Shown: positions 1 to 8,244, counted from the stretch's first letter. The stretch: DNA of 64,000 nucleotides from CAIOHW01 sp046317855 (GCA_046317855.1 JBKCVM010000147.1:7774-71773); one strand, 5' to 3'. The notes: generated from the sequence alone by a model not told the origin. Numbers and translations: made by a program.

Positions 1-363
1 ATGCTGCTTTGCACGGGTGATATGGGCTTTAGTGCTGCCAAGACCTACGACCTGGAGGTTTGGCTTCCGGCGCAAGGGGCCTATCGCGAGATCAGTTCAT
101 GTTCGAACTGCGAGGACTTCCAGGCCCGGCGCGCCCAGATCCGGTACCGCCCTGAGCCGCAGGCCAAGCCCCGGCTCGCCCACACGCTCAATGGCTCGGG
201 CTTGGCCGTGGGCCGCACTTTTTTGGCTATTCTCGAGAACTATCAGGACGAAAATGGCCGGGTCGAAATTCCGTCGCCGCTCCACCGTTACCTCGACGGG
301 GCGCCGGGCTTTGTGCGTGAAGGCGCCAAGCTTTGGATGGTTGACAGCGGCCGCAAGCACTGA
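1..363 (+). CDS. serS: Seryl-tRNA synthetase, C-terminal part (partial at window edge)
   Basis: This is the last 120 residues of a class II seryl-tRNA synthetase, which charges tRNA-Ser with serine in the cytosol. Visible are the CTGDMGFSAAKTYDLEVW segment, the serine-site stretch REISSCSNCEDFQARR and motif 3 (LNGSGLAVGRTFLAILENYQ). The methionine at base 1 aligns with an internal position of the enzyme, so the gene starts before the window. A tRNA-Ser gene begins 15 bases after the stop, so enzyme and one of its substrates are probably co-transcribed. Family assignment is secure; the N-terminal tRNA-binding arm is not visible. Confidence 0.97.
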   Translation: MLLCTGDMGFSAAKTYDLEVWLPAQGAYREISSCSNCEDFQARRAQIRYRPEPQAKPRLAHTLNGSGLAVGRTFLAILENYQDENGRVEIPSPLHRYLDGAPGFVREGAKLWMVDSGRKH

Positions 364-378
364 GAAGTCTTGGCCCGC

Positions 379-468
379 GGAGAGGTGGCAGAGTGGTCGA
401 ATGCGCCGGTTTTGAAAACCGGAGTGGGGGCAACCTCACCGGGGGTTCGAATCCCTCCCTCTCCGCCA
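379..468 (+). tRNA. tRNA-Ser (anticodon UGA)
   Basis: Class II tRNA with a 7-bp acceptor stem GGAGAGG/CCTCTCC, discriminator G and encoded CCA at 466-468. The anticodon stem CCGGT/ACCGG (406-410/418-422) carries loop TTTGAAA with anticodon TGA at 413-415. A long variable arm lies around 425-441 and GGTTCGAATCC forms the T arm. It follows serS by 15 bases with no obvious terminator between. Confidence 0.97.
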
Positions 469-474
469 CTTTGG

Positions 475-510
475 GGTGTTGGACACCTTTTACTTAAGCG
501 CCGCGTCATT
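475..510. repeat. Dispersed palindrome-containing repeat, copy 1
   Basis: The sequence has a GGTGTTGGACACC near-palindrome (475-487), then TTTTACTTAAGC (488-499) and GCCGCGTCATT (500-510). The same string, inverted and with few changes, occurs at 14062-14096, and the CCGCGTCAT end recurs at 8926-8934. It lies just after tRNA-Ser and before the next gene. Confidence 0.7.
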
Positions 511-521
511 GAGTTAAAACT

Positions 522-1250
522 ATGTGGCTTTTGCTGGCGGGCCTGATGGCCGGACTCATGGATTCGATCGCGGGTGGCGGGGGGCTGATCACTCTGCCGA
601 CTCTGCTGCTCCATGTCGGGCCCGGCGCCCACGCCATCGGCAGCAACAAGATTCCGGGTTTCATAGCAGCGTTCACTGCGCTGGTGGTTTACGCTCGCAA
701 GGGACATTTGGACTGGCGCGGGGGGATCGCGTTTTCGGTGGCGTGTGCTGTCGGAGCCTTCGGCGGGTCTCAGGCAAGCCCCCACATTCCGCCTGAGTTT
801 TTCAGGTACCTTCTGGCCGCTACTGTGCCGCTTATATTGGGGTTCGTTTTTTTCGGAAATCTTCTGCGCCGCAAGCTCGCTCACGAGCACATTGCTCCGC
901 AGTTTGGCCGGATCATCACAACCGGGCTTGTCGTGGGTTTTTACGACGGCGCCTGGGGCCCGGGCGGCGGCACCTTCATGCTTCTTGGCCTCATGGGCGT
1001 TGCGGGAATGGGACTGTTGCCGGCAATTGCGACTTCAAAGTTGGCCAATTCGTTCTCGGCGCTTTTTTCGGGAATTGGTTACTGGAGCGCGGGGCTAGTG
1101 CGCGTCGAAGCAGGAGTTGCCGTCGCGGCCGGCGCCGTGATCGGCGCAACCATTGGTGCGCGAATGGCCTCGGCCAGAGCCGAGCGCGTAGCGCGGCCGG
1201 CGCTGGTGGCGGTGGCGATGCTGCTTCTGTGGCGCGTCTGGGCCATGTAA
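522..1250 (+). CDS. TauE/SafE (TSUP) family membrane permease
   Basis: A 242-residue polytopic membrane protein of the sulfite exporter TauE/SafE family (TSUP), which moves small organic or sulfur-containing anions across the inner membrane. The family hallmark is two repeats of small-residue-rich helices; here MDSIAGGGGLITLP sits near residues 9-22 and DGAWGPGGGTFMLLG near 143-157. About seven to eight hydrophobic segments span the whole protein and the length is normal for the family. It stands alone between a tRNA and yceI, so context does not reveal the substrate. ATG 522 is the only start that keeps the first helix. Confidence 0.88.
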   Translation: MWLLLAGLMAGLMDSIAGGGGLITLPTLLLHVGPGAHAIGSNKIPGFIAAFTALVVYARKGHLDWRGGIAFSVACAVGAFGGSQASPHIPPEFFRYLLAATVPLILGFVFFGNLLRRKLAHEHIAPQFGRIITTGLVVGFYDGAWGPGGGTFMLLGLMGVAGMGLLPAIATSKLANSFSALFSGIGYWSAGLVRVEAGVAVAAGAVIGATIGARMASARAERVARPALVAVAMLLLWRVWAM

Positions 1251-1328
1251 ACAGATTTTTCTTTTCCTCAGGCATCGGCCGTTTGTAGATTGCGTCGGCA
1301 AACCATCAACTCAATAAAGGAGGCTATT

Positions 1329-1946
1329 ATGAAGACTTTCAAGATGTCCCTCACCCTCGCATTCTCCCTGGCCCTCGCGGCCTTGTTCTCCCTTCCGGCA
1401 ATGGCCAGCACGGCAGCGACCGCGAAGACCTATAAAATCGACGCTGCCCACTCGAGCGCCAGCTTCAAGGTTAAGCACCTGATGAGCAAGACGGCTGGCA
1501 ACTTTCAGGATTTCAGCGGTTCTTTTACTTTTGACGAGAAAAACCCCAAGAGCTTTTCGGGTTCGTTCACGATCCAGTCGAAGTCGATTTTTACTAATAA
1601 CGCCAAGCGCGATGAGCATCTTCGCGGAGCAGATTTTTTCGACGTGGCAAAGTTTCCGACCCTGACTTTCGAGGCCAAAGAATTCAAGGCAGCTGGCAAG
1701 GGCAAGTACAAGCTGGCCGGCGACCTCACCATGCACGGCGTGACCAAGCCCGTGAGCTTTGACGTCGAGTACCTGGGCGGGGGCAAGGATCCGTGGGGTA
1801 ACGAAAAGGTCGGGTTTACGGCCGCCACCAAGGTCAACCGCAAGGATTTTGGCCTCACCTGGAACAAGGTCCTTGAGGCCGGCGGCCTGCTCGTGGGTGA
1901 AGAGGTCGAAATCGAAGTCCAGATCGAAGCCGACGCCACCAAGTAA
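1329..1946 (+). CDS. YceI family periplasmic protein
   Basis: A 205-residue exported protein of the YceI family, an eight-stranded lipocalin-like barrel that binds long isoprenoid or fatty-acyl ligands in the periplasm. A clear signal peptide ends at residues 24-30 (LPAMASTAATA). Family landmarks follow: YKIDAAHSSASFKVKHLMSK, FTFDEKNPKSFSG, RDEHLRGADFFDVAKFPTLTF and a closing GLLVGEEVEIEVQIEA. ATG 1329 is chosen because AAAGGAGG lies at ideal spacing before it; an earlier in-frame codon at 1290 would spoil the signal peptide. The role of YceI proteins is poorly defined (ligand carriage or stress), and nothing nearby narrows it. Confidence 0.93.
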   Translation: MKTFKMSLTLAFSLALAALFSLPAMASTAATAKTYKIDAAHSSASFKVKHLMSKTAGNFQDFSGSFTFDEKNPKSFSGSFTIQSKSIFTNNAKRDEHLRGADFFDVAKFPTLTFEAKEFKAAGKGKYKLAGDLTMHGVTKPVSFDVEYLGGGKDPWGNEKVGFTAATKVNRKDFGLTWNKVLEAGGLLVGEEVEIEVQIEADATK

Positions 1947-1984
1947 GTGAACTGGTCCCCGTCGCTATGAAGCGCCGGTTCATA

Positions 1985-2013
1985 TTGAAAACCGCCCGGG
2001 TGGCTGTTAGGTT
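1985..2013 (+). promoter_or_regulatory. Candidate promoter of tRNA-Ser(GCU)
   Basis: TTGAAA (1985-1990) and TAGGTT (2008-2013) are separated by 17 bases, about 25 bases before the tRNA. A 9-bp inverted repeat CGCCCGGGT/ACCCGGGCG (1993-2001 and 2026-2034) overlaps it; it has no T-run, so it does not look like a terminator. Confidence 0.4.
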
Positions 2014-2037
2014 CTGGCCCAATTGACCCGGGCGTGC

Positions 2038-2127
2038 GGAGAGATGGCCGAGTGGTCGAAGGCACACCCTTGCTAAGGGTGCAGGGGAGAAATCCCCTCG
2101 AGAGTTCGAATCTCTCTCTCTCCGCCA
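2038..2127 (+). tRNA. tRNA-Ser (anticodon GCU)
   Basis: Class II tRNA with acceptor stem GGAGAGA/TCTCTCC, discriminator G and encoded CCA at 2125-2127. The anticodon stem CACCC/GGGTG (2065-2069/2077-2081) carries anticodon GCT at 2072-2074. A long variable arm (around GCAGGGGAGAAATCCCCTC) and GTTCGAATC in the T arm are present. This is the second serine tRNA within 1.7 kb of serS. Confidence 0.97.
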
Positions 2128-2180
2128 TTTTTCAAATAGCCCAGGCGCCTCTCTGTCAAAAACTTGCCGTCCCTCCGCGT

Positions 2181-2210
2181 TTGACAACCCGAACGCCGGC
2201 TGCACACAAT
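2181..2210 (+). promoter_or_regulatory. Candidate sigma-70 promoter for the coiled-coil/GIY-YIG pair
   Basis: A consensus TTGACA at 2181-2186 is followed 18 bases later by CACAAT (2205-2210), about 30 bases before ATG 2239. The -10 match is imperfect. Confidence 0.45.
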
Positions 2211-2238
2211 GTAAAGGCAGAGGGGGAGCTGTTCAGCC

Positions 2239-3285
2239 ATGAGCGCATACGCCAATCCACAAAATCAGTCCCAAGCCGCCTCAGGCCTTGGGCAACTGGA
2301 GGGCTTGGCCGGAACGCTACGGGCCTTGGAGTCAGCTCTTCATCAAGAAAAAGAAAAATCCCGCAAGCTGGCTGCTGATTTAGCAGCCCAGTCGAATGCA
2401 CAAGAGCAGGCCCTCCAAGAGCTGCGCACCCGCAATCGAGAGCTCGAGCTCAACCAAGAAAAATATAAAGCCGCGGTGTCGCTTCACCTCGAAAATGAAA
2501 ACAAGATTTCCCAGCAGTACAAAGGTCTCAACGCGGAGTATCTGCGTCTGAGGGACGAGCTCAATCAGTACCGCGCTGCTTGGGCCGAGGTCCTTCAGCG
2601 TGAAAAAGAGGCAAAGCTCATCATTGCAGAGGGGGATAAGGCCCGAGAGCGAATTCGAGACCTCGAAAGGCAGCTGGACTCTGCTCTCGGGGAACAGGCC
2701 GAGTCCAGAAAACGCATTGAGCAACTGGAGCGCCACTCTAAGAGCTATCAAGAGGAGCTGCAGGCTGCGCTCATCCGTCTTCATAGCGCTGAGAGTAAGT
2801 TTTCAGAGCTATCAAAAGAGTACGAGACTTTTAGGGCTTCAAAGCGAAACATGGACGAAGAGTTAGCCAAGATTGAAGCCACGATGAGCGAGCGCATGCA
2901 GTGGGCTGCACTCAAAGAGCGTGAAAAGATTAGGACTGAGCTTGAGAAAGAGGCGGCCCAGGACCGCGAAAAATCGCGAGAAGCCTTTCACGAAATTCGC
3001 ATCTCACTTGAGGCGCAGTTGGCCCGTCTTACGCAGAGTGTGATGGCAGAGGAGCGCCGCTCTCAGCAGCTCAGTAGCGTCTTGATCACAGAAAAAGTGC
3101 GGCATCAGGATGAGCTCTCCTTGTTGCAAGAAGAAGTACTAGGAATGCGCAAGATCCTGATTGAGGCCGTGGATTCGGAGGTCGATTTGGAGCTTGTGCT
3201 GGAGCAGCTCGACCAACAGCAGCAGCGCATCGCCGCAGCAAGAGCTAAGGCCACCGTGATGGCGCAGCCGGATGCGTCAATTTGA
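2239..3285 (+). CDS. Long coiled-coil protein of unknown function
   Basis: A 348-residue soluble protein, almost entirely heptad-patterned and rich in Glu, Lys, Arg, Gln and Leu from about residue 25 to 335, so a long coiled coil is expected. There is no signal peptide, membrane segment or nucleotide-binding motif (no Walker A), so it is not a complete SMC or Rad50. The last codons overlap the start of a GIY-YIG nuclease-like gene by 14 bases, which implies translational coupling and perhaps a shared task such as scaffolding a nuclease. I recognise no named family. A promoter-like TTGACA lies upstream. Confidence 0.8.
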   Translation: MSAYANPQNQSQAASGLGQLEGLAGTLRALESALHQEKEKSRKLAADLAAQSNAQEQALQELRTRNRELELNQEKYKAAVSLHLENENKISQQYKGLNAEYLRLRDELNQYRAAWAEVLQREKEAKLIIAEGDKARERIRDLERQLDSALGEQAESRKRIEQLERHSKSYQEELQAALIRLHSAESKFSELSKEYETFRASKRNMDEELAKIEATMSERMQWAALKEREKIRTELEKEAAQDREKSREAFHEIRISLEAQLARLTQSVMAEERRSQQLSSVLITEKVRHQDELSLLQEEVLGMRKILIEAVDSEVDLELVLEQLDQQQQRIAAARAKATVMAQPDASI

Positions 3286-4129
3286 TCAGAAGTTTGGAGC
3301 CCAATTCTTAGCCGGCGTTCCTTTGCTTCCCGGGATTTATCGCTTTTTCGATAGAGACGGTGAGCTCATCTACGTGGGCAAGGCCATTCGGCTAAGGAGA
3401 AGGCTACAGCAGTACCGCAACTCCACACGACTCAGGCGCCACAAAAAGATGCGCAAGATTCTCAAGGAAGCTACGCGGCTTGAGTTTGAAGTGTGTGCCT
3501 CACATCGGGAGGCCTGCCTTCTTGAGCTCGATCTGATCCAGCGTTTGAGACCTCGTCTTAACGTGAGCGGCGCATATTCGTTTCTGTACCCCATGGTGGG
3601 AGTTTCGTACGACGTTGGATCATCGAGGCTTGTGCTCTCGCTAGCGGGTCGGGCTCCGGAGCAGAGTGCCAGTGCGGGATCGGCGTCTTGCGTCCGGTGG
3701 CATGGGTGTTATCGCTCGCGCGCGTGGACTCGCGAGTTCTTTTTTTCGCTCGTTGAGCTTCTTGAATTCTCGGCTCATCGTGAACCGACCCGCTCAGTGA
3801 TGTCTGCACCGCAAGGGCGAGAGCGCAGTGTGGTGCGGATTGGGTTTAGGCAGGTTGACCGCGACTGGGTTGAAGGACTTGAGCGACTCCTTCGAGGAGA
3901 GGAGGCTGAGGAATTTTTATCTCGATGGATTCTTCAGCTTGTGGACAATGCGGGGGCTCGCGCTCGGAGTGCCTGGGTCCAAGATCAAATCAAAATCATG
4001 ACAGCATTTTACCGGCGAGAGTGCCTCAGCTTGAAGCGCGCGCGTGAGCAGTCGGATTTTCACCAGTACCCAGTAGCCAGAGAACTCAGAGATAGGATCT
4101 TTCTTGAGGCACGGCTCCGACTTCAATGA
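3272..4129 (+). CDS. GIY-YIG domain protein (UvrC N-terminal-like, stand-alone)
   Basis: A 285-residue protein whose first about 100 residues are a GIY-YIG nuclease fold of the UvrC type. It has GIYRFFDRDGELIYVGKA (GIY and YVG strands), the following Arg-rich helix LRRRLQQYRN, and EACLLELDLIQRLRPRLN, carrying the catalytic Glu and closing Asn, as in UvrC. Residues beyond about 110 do not show the UvrC UvrB-binding or RNase H-like domains that I can recognise, and at 285 residues it is about half a UvrC. It could nick DNA in repair or be a specialised endonuclease. It overlaps the coiled-coil gene by 14 bases, so the pair is probably one unit. The substrate is unknown. Confidence 0.85.
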   Translation: MRQFDQKFGAQFLAGVPLLPGIYRFFDRDGELIYVGKAIRLRRRLQQYRNSTRLRRHKKMRKILKEATRLEFEVCASHREACLLELDLIQRLRPRLNVSGAYSFLYPMVGVSYDVGSSRLVLSLAGRAPEQSASAGSASCVRWHGCYRSRAWTREFFFSLVELLEFSAHREPTRSVMSAPQGRERSVVRIGFRQVDRDWVEGLERLLRGEEAEEFLSRWILQLVDNAGARARSAWVQDQIKIMTAFYRRECLSLKRAREQSDFHQYPVARELRDRIFLEARLRLQ

Positions 4130-4202
4130 GGGGTTTAGCCTCGAGACGGTTTAGGCGGCAGGGGCTCGGGGAGATTTTCCTGCAGTCTGTGACGCAGGTT
4201 CT

Positions 4203-5453
4203 TTACTTCGAGGCAGATTTCTTTGGGCCGTCAATGGCAACCGACAAGGTCATGTCTGAAAGCACATTGGTGACCGAGCGAGCTCGACCCAAGATCCAGT
4301 CGACCGAAAGCAGCAAAGGGAGGTTTTCGATTGGGAGGCCAACTGCTGTAAGCACGAGTGAAAGTGAAATGAAGCCAGCGTCTGGAACTCCGGCCACGCC
4401 CATTCCGGTCAGCATGCAAAGCACGGCCGCGGATAGCTGCTGTGAAAGGGTGAGATCCATTCCCATTGCCTGGGCCACTGTTAAAAAAGCCATTCCCTCA
4501 TAGAGCAGAATTCCGTCGTTATTGAGGTTCGTACCCACGCACGCGCCCAGAGCTGAAGCTTGTCTCGAGACACCAAGGCGATCGAGCGCTCGAAGCGTAA
4601 AAGGCAGAGTCGCAAGGCTTGAGTTGGTGCCGATGGACTGCACGACCGGAGTCCGGGCTTCACTCCAAAACTGTAAAAGGCTACGCTTACAAATCAGCCG
4701 AATCCAGCCTTGGTAGGTGATCAAAATGTGGAGCGTGAGTCCCAAGAGGGCAACTCCAAGGTACGGAAAAAGACCTGACAGCGGACCGTAGCCAAAGCGA
4801 GCCACTGCTGAACTCACTGCGCCAAAAACGGCAAATGGGATGGCTCGCGTGATAAAGAAAAGAATTCGCTCCGAAAGCCGCTGCCCCAGCGCCAGGGTGT
4901 TCGAAAAGCGGGTGAGTGCATCTTCTTCTTCTTTTGGATGAGCCTGGCGGGCCTGGTGCTTGCGCTCACCCCGGATGGCTAAGCCCAACAGCAGGGCTAA
5001 GAGAATGACTGGGATCACTGCATTATCCACAAATGGCTTTAGGGTGCTATCCGGGATCCAGCTGCCTAAGTTTTTCATCCAGTCCAACTTAAGATCGTTT
5101 GCAGTGGGAGTGGTCGCAGAAATCGCCGACATCAGATCACCCGAAAGCCCTGTCCTCCAGAGCTCGCGCAGGGCGTCGCCGGGTCTCAGCCAGTGTGAGA
5201 GGAGAATTCCGATGGTGAGCGCTAGGGTTGCGTTGATCGCAGCGATCCCCACCATACGAAGCCCACTCTTGAGCCTAACCTCAGTGGAGTGAACAGCGTT
5301 GACCACGGCAAAAAAAAGAAGCGGCACAGCCACGGCCTTGATGAGTTGAACCACCCATTTGGAAACTTCAGAAAGGAGGGGGGCGACCGGTCCGGCAAAT
5401 GGACCTGCCACGAGTCCCAGTAAAAGCCCAATGATGAGTGGAAGGGTTCCCAT
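4203..5453 (-). CDS. Dicarboxylate/amino acid:cation symporter (DAACS family)
   Basis: A 416-residue inner-membrane transporter of the glutamate/C4-dicarboxylate:Na+ or H+ symporter family. N-terminal helices (LPLIIGLLLGLVAGPFAGP) are followed by the family core: the serine-rich hairpin IGTNSSLATLPFTLRAL near 270-286 and the re-entrant segment with GTNLNNDGILLYEG near 304-317, where the usual NMDGT is altered. A further hairpin, GMGVAGVPDAGFISLSLVL, follows. A charged insert near residues 162-175 (RGERKHQARQAHPKEEEDAL) is unusual. Its ATG shares one base with the stop of the upstream ABC-F gene (TAATG), so the two are translationally coupled. The substrate (glutamate, aspartate, succinate or other) cannot be read from sequence. 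Confidence 0.9.
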   Translation of the reverse strand: MGTLPLIIGLLLGLVAGPFAGPVAPLLSEVSKWVVQLIKAVAVPLLFFAVVNAVHSTEVRLKSGLRMVGIAAINATLALTIGILLSHWLRPGDALRELWRTGLSGDLMSAISATTPTANDLKLDWMKNLGSWIPDSTLKPFVDNAVIPVILLALLLGLAIRGERKHQARQAHPKEEEDALTRFSNTLALGQRLSERILFFITRAIPFAVFGAVSSAVARFGYGPLSGLFPYLGVALLGLTLHILITYQGWIRLICKRSLLQFWSEARTPVVQSIGTNSSLATLPFTLRALDRLGVSRQASALGACVGTNLNNDGILLYEGMAFLTVAQAMGMDLTLSQQLSAAVLCMLTGMGVAGVPDAGFISLSLVLTAVGLPIENLPLLLSVDWILGRARSVTNVLSDMTLSVAIDGPKKSASK

Positions 5454-7087
5454 TAGGCTCGCCGGTCCAAGTACTCATTGTAAGTGCCTTCGTAAACGCG
5501 GAGCTCGCCCTTACCGAGTTCGAAGACTTTGTTAGTCACTTGGCGCAAAAAGTGGCGGTCATGACTTACGAGGAGCACAGTTCCCTCAAAGCCTTTGAGG
5601 GCTTCGAGCAGCATCTCGCGCGAGCGAATGTCGAGATGGTTGGTGGGCTCATCCAAAATTAAAAGATTGTTGGGTCGCGCCAGGAGAGTGGCTAGAACGA
5701 CGCGGCTTTTTTCTCCGCCGGAGAGGACTGCAACTTTCTTGTAAACGTCATCACCGCTGAATAAAAATGCGCCCAAAAGATTTCTGACATAGCCAATGGT
5801 GGCTTCAGGAATGCGGTCGTGGATTTCGTCAAAAATCGTCTTGTTGGGATTCAGGACGTCGAGGGCATGTTGACTGAAATACCCAATGTTGATGCCGGCT
5901 CCCACTGACAGGTCGCCTGCCGTGGGCTCGGCTTGACCCGCTACGAGTTTGAGGAAGGTGGATTTTCCGGCGCCGTTGACTCCCACCACTGCGACACGGT
6001 CCAGGCGTTTGACGAGTCCGGTGGCGCCCGCAAACACAGTGTGGTCCGTTCCGTTTTCTTTTTTCCAAATCTTCTGAAGCTCTTTGAATCGGACAACGTC
6101 GTTTCCTCCCCGTGGTGGAACAGGAAATTCAAACGACACGGACCGCTCCTCAGTCGGAATCTCAACGCGGTCGATCTTCTCAAGCTTTTTGATACGCGAC
6201 TGAACTTGGGCGGCGTGCGACGCACGGGCTGCAAAGCGAGCGATGAACTCTTCTTCTTTTGCCAACATGTCTTGCTGCTTTTTGTGCTGAGCAAGCAGCT
6301 GTTCACGGCGGATTTCACGCTCGCGCTCGTAAAAGTCATAATTTCCCGAGTAGCTGGTGACTGTCTGATTGGCGACCTCGACAACTCGCGAGACGATGCG
6401 GTTCATGAACTCACGGTCATGGCTTGTCATGACGAGTGCGCCCTTGAAGTTGCGGAGCCACTCTTCCAGCCAAAGGATGGATTCTAAGTCCAGATGGTTA
6501 GTGGGCTCGTCCATCAGCAGTACATCAGGCTGGAGTACGAGCATCTTGGCGAGTTCGATCCGCATTTTCCAGCCACCGCTGAAGCTCTCGACACGGGCAG
6601 AATGGTCATCCGGCCCGATACCAAGCCCCGTGAGGACTTCACGCGCGCGGGATTCGAGCGTGTAGCCGCCGCGGCTCTCAAATTCGAGCTGCAGTTCGCC
6701 CATGCGCTCGATGACGGTATTCATGCGTTCCATCGATGCTTCGTCATCCATTTTGGAAGAGAGCTCTGTGAGCTCGTCTTCGAGCGCTTTGAGGCGGCTA
6801 GCCAGCTCTGAAACCTTGCCCGCTCCGGCCATGACTTCTTCAAGGGCCGTGCGGCCCTTCATTTCACCAACCTCTTGTGAAAAATACCCGATCACCCACT
6901 TGTCCGGGCGGGTCACCGTGCCAGAGTCAATGCCCTGCTCGCCCATGATGATTCGAAAAATGGAAGTCTTGCCGGCGCCATTGGGGCCCACGAGGCCGAT
7001 CTTTTCTCCGGGTTTGATCTGCAAGCTTGCGCCCTTGTAGAGGACCTTCGAGCCGTACTGCTTATGGATGTCGGATAGGGCGATCAC
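5453..7087 (-). CDS. ABC-F family ATPase (YbiT/EttA/Uup type)
   Basis: A 544-residue soluble protein with two ABC ATPase domains and no membrane segment, as in ABC-F proteins that act on the ribosome. Walker A motifs are GPNGAGKTS near 33 and GVNGAGKS near 366. The signatures are SFSGGWKMR and LSGGEKSR, and Walker B is LLMDEPTNHLDLES and LILDEPTNHLDIRS. A Lys/Arg-rich linker (EREREIRREQLLAQHKKQQDML) fits the P-site tRNA-interacting linker. YbiT-like subfamily is the nearest fit by length, but EttA or a resistance-type ABC-F cannot be excluded. It is followed directly by the symporter gene. Confidence 0.92.
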   Translation of the reverse strand: MIALSDIHKQYGSKVLYKGASLQIKPGEKIGLVGPNGAGKTSIFRIIMGEQGIDSGTVTRPDKWVIGYFSQEVGEMKGRTALEEVMAGAGKVSELASRLKALEDELTELSSKMDDEASMERMNTVIERMGELQLEFESRGGYTLESRAREVLTGLGIGPDDHSARVESFSGGWKMRIELAKMLVLQPDVLLMDEPTNHLDLESILWLEEWLRNFKGALVMTSHDREFMNRIVSRVVEVANQTVTSYSGNYDFYEREREIRREQLLAQHKKQQDMLAKEEEFIARFAARASHAAQVQSRIKKLEKIDRVEIPTEERSVSFEFPVPPRGGNDVVRFKELQKIWKKENGTDHTVFAGATGLVKRLDRVAVVGVNGAGKSTFLKLVAGQAEPTAGDLSVGAGINIGYFSQHALDVLNPNKTIFDEIHDRIPEATIGYVRNLLGAFLFSGDDVYKKVAVLSGGEKSRVVLATLLARPNNLLILDEPTNHLDIRSREMLLEALKGFEGTVLLVSHDRHFLRQVTNKVFELGKGELRVYEGTYNEYLDRRA

Positions 7088-7108
7088 GCCCCGGGATCTA
7101 CCCCAGAA

Positions 7109-7642
7109 TCAGGGGTGCGCAAAGGTGGATTCGCCCCGCACTGCGGCCCAGGCGGCAAGCACGGCACCCGCCAGCCAGAGGGCGCTAAAAACAGCCGAAG
7201 CCGAGTGCAAGTGTCCGTTCTGCAAGCCTGCCCACATCAAAAGCGCCCACGAAAGGGCCATGATTGGCGTGAAGATCCAAAACCCCATTCGCACCGAGAC
7301 CCTCCGCTCGTCACGCGACAAGAACGTGCGCGCCGCAAGCCCGGTAAGCAGGCTGAAGGCCACCCCGCAGCCCAGGCCGCACACGGCATCGCCATAGGAT
7401 GCCAAAAAGGCGAGCGGATCAAACTCAAGGCCCAGCGGATGAAAGCCGAACTGCGGGCAGACCAGTAGCGACAGAGCCGCGGCTACTGAGTGAATGCCGA
7501 GCACCTTGAAAAGAAGCAAAAGGTAACTGGGCTCAAGCTCCTGCCTCACGAGGGTCTGCAGTTCATCTCGAATGATGGGTGAGGGCTGGAGCTCCGGTGA
7601 TTGAACAATCGAGTCCCAGGAGTCATCGTGCACGGGCTTCAT
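7109..7642 (-). CDS. Membrane anti-sigma-factor-like protein (NrsF/DUF1109-like)
   Basis: A 177-residue protein with a short soluble N-terminus (about 40 residues) and four to five hydrophobic helices, starting at about residues 40, 75, 120 and 145. Its ATG overlaps the stop of the sigma factor gene (ATGA). A small polytopic membrane protein co-translated with an ECF sigma factor is the typical arrangement of a membrane anti-sigma factor, and the shape resembles NrsF/DUF1109 proteins. The two cysteines in the second hydrophobic region (GDAVCGLGCGVAF) could sense metal or redox state. The family call is inference from context and topology, not from a diagnostic motif. Confidence 0.7.
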   Translation of the reverse strand: MKPVHDDSWDSIVQSPELQPSPIIRDELQTLVRQELEPSYLLLLFKVLGIHSVAAALSLLVCPQFGFHPLGLEFDPLAFLASYGDAVCGLGCGVAFSLLTGLAARTFLSRDERRVSVRMGFWIFTPIMALSWALLMWAGLQNGHLHSASAVFSALWLAGAVLAAWAAVRGESTFAHP

Positions 7643-8211
7643 CGAACGTTCCCTCCCGAAAGCGAGCGGAGCTTTTTTACTGCGCGGCTCACGCGCTGGC
7701 GTGCTGAGGCGGACGAGATGCCCAGGCGCGCGGCAATGGCTTCGAAGGAAAACTCACGCAGGTACCTGAGCTCAAGCACTTCACGATGTGGGGGCTCCAG
7801 CCGGTCGAGCAGGGGCTGGGCCAGCACGGGGTCTTGTCCGGTACCTGGCGGGTTCTCGGCTTGCGGCTCCGAAAGGGTCTCGAGCACCGCTTCGGGAGCC
7901 TCATGGCCGGGCCGGGCCGGGTTCTTGAATTCACGCCGGAGCGCGTCAATGAGCTGGGTGCGGATGAGCGAAAAAAACCACGGCCCGAAGGGTTGGCTGG
8001 GATGGTACTGGTGGCGGGCCCGGTGCAGCTTTAAAAAAACGGCCTGTAAAATCTCTTCGGCTCGAGCACGGTCACCAATCCGAGTGACGAGGTACCCCAG
8101 CACCTGCCCAGAGTGGCGGGCGTAGAGTGTATTAAAGGCATGGGCGTCGCCGGATTGGTAAAGCTTCATGAGGGACTCATCGTTTGGTTCCGTTTTTGCC
8201 TTCTCCGTCAT
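7639..8211 (-). CDS. ECF-type RNA polymerase sigma factor
   Basis: A 190-residue sigma-70 family factor of the ECF class. Region 2 (ESLMKLYQSGDAHAFNTLYARHSGQVLGYLV, then RAEEILQAVFLKLHRARHQY) binds core and the -10 element. Region 4 (LEPPHREVLELRYLREFSFEAIAARLGISSASARQRVSRAVKKLR) is a helix-turn-helix for the -35. ATG 8211 is preferred over TTG 8229, because a -10-like element lies at 8219-8222. If that promoter is used, the transcript would start almost at the ATG. It is coupled to the downstream membrane protein by ATGA and is divergent from a Cys-rich exported protein that it probably controls. Confidence 0.93.
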   Translation of the reverse strand: MTEKAKTEPNDESLMKLYQSGDAHAFNTLYARHSGQVLGYLVTRIGDRARAEEILQAVFLKLHRARHQYHPSQPFGPWFFSLIRTQLIDALRREFKNPARPGHEAPEAVLETLSEPQAENPPGTGQDPVLAQPLLDRLEPPHREVLELRYLREFSFEAIAARLGISSASARQRVSRAVKKLRSLSGGNVR

Positions 8212-8218
8212 GAATGAA

Positions 8219-8244
8219 TACGCTCTCAAAAAATAATTTGTGAC
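8219..8244 (-). promoter_or_regulatory. Candidate ECF promoter for the sigma factor operon
   Basis: Read on the minus strand: GTCACAA (8244-8238), a 15-base spacer, then CGTA (8222-8219). The same -35-like element, spacer length and -10-like element occur on the plus strand at 8247-8272. ECF promoters often carry a CGT-type -10. The predicted start is within a few bases of ATG 8211, so the mRNA may be leaderless. Confidence 0.5.

Noticed and set aside
288..890. 200-codon minus-strand frame across tRNA-Ser and the permease start
   Set aside because: It runs through a tRNA and against the permease gene; no domain or ribosome binding site.
1993..2034. 9-bp GC-rich inverted repeat before tRNA-Ser(GCU) as a terminator
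   Set aside because: Loop of 24 bases and no T-run; more likely incidental or promoter-associated.
5933..6487. 184-codon plus-strand frame within the ABC-F gene
   Set aside because: Lies opposite conserved ATPase motifs and has no recognisable features.
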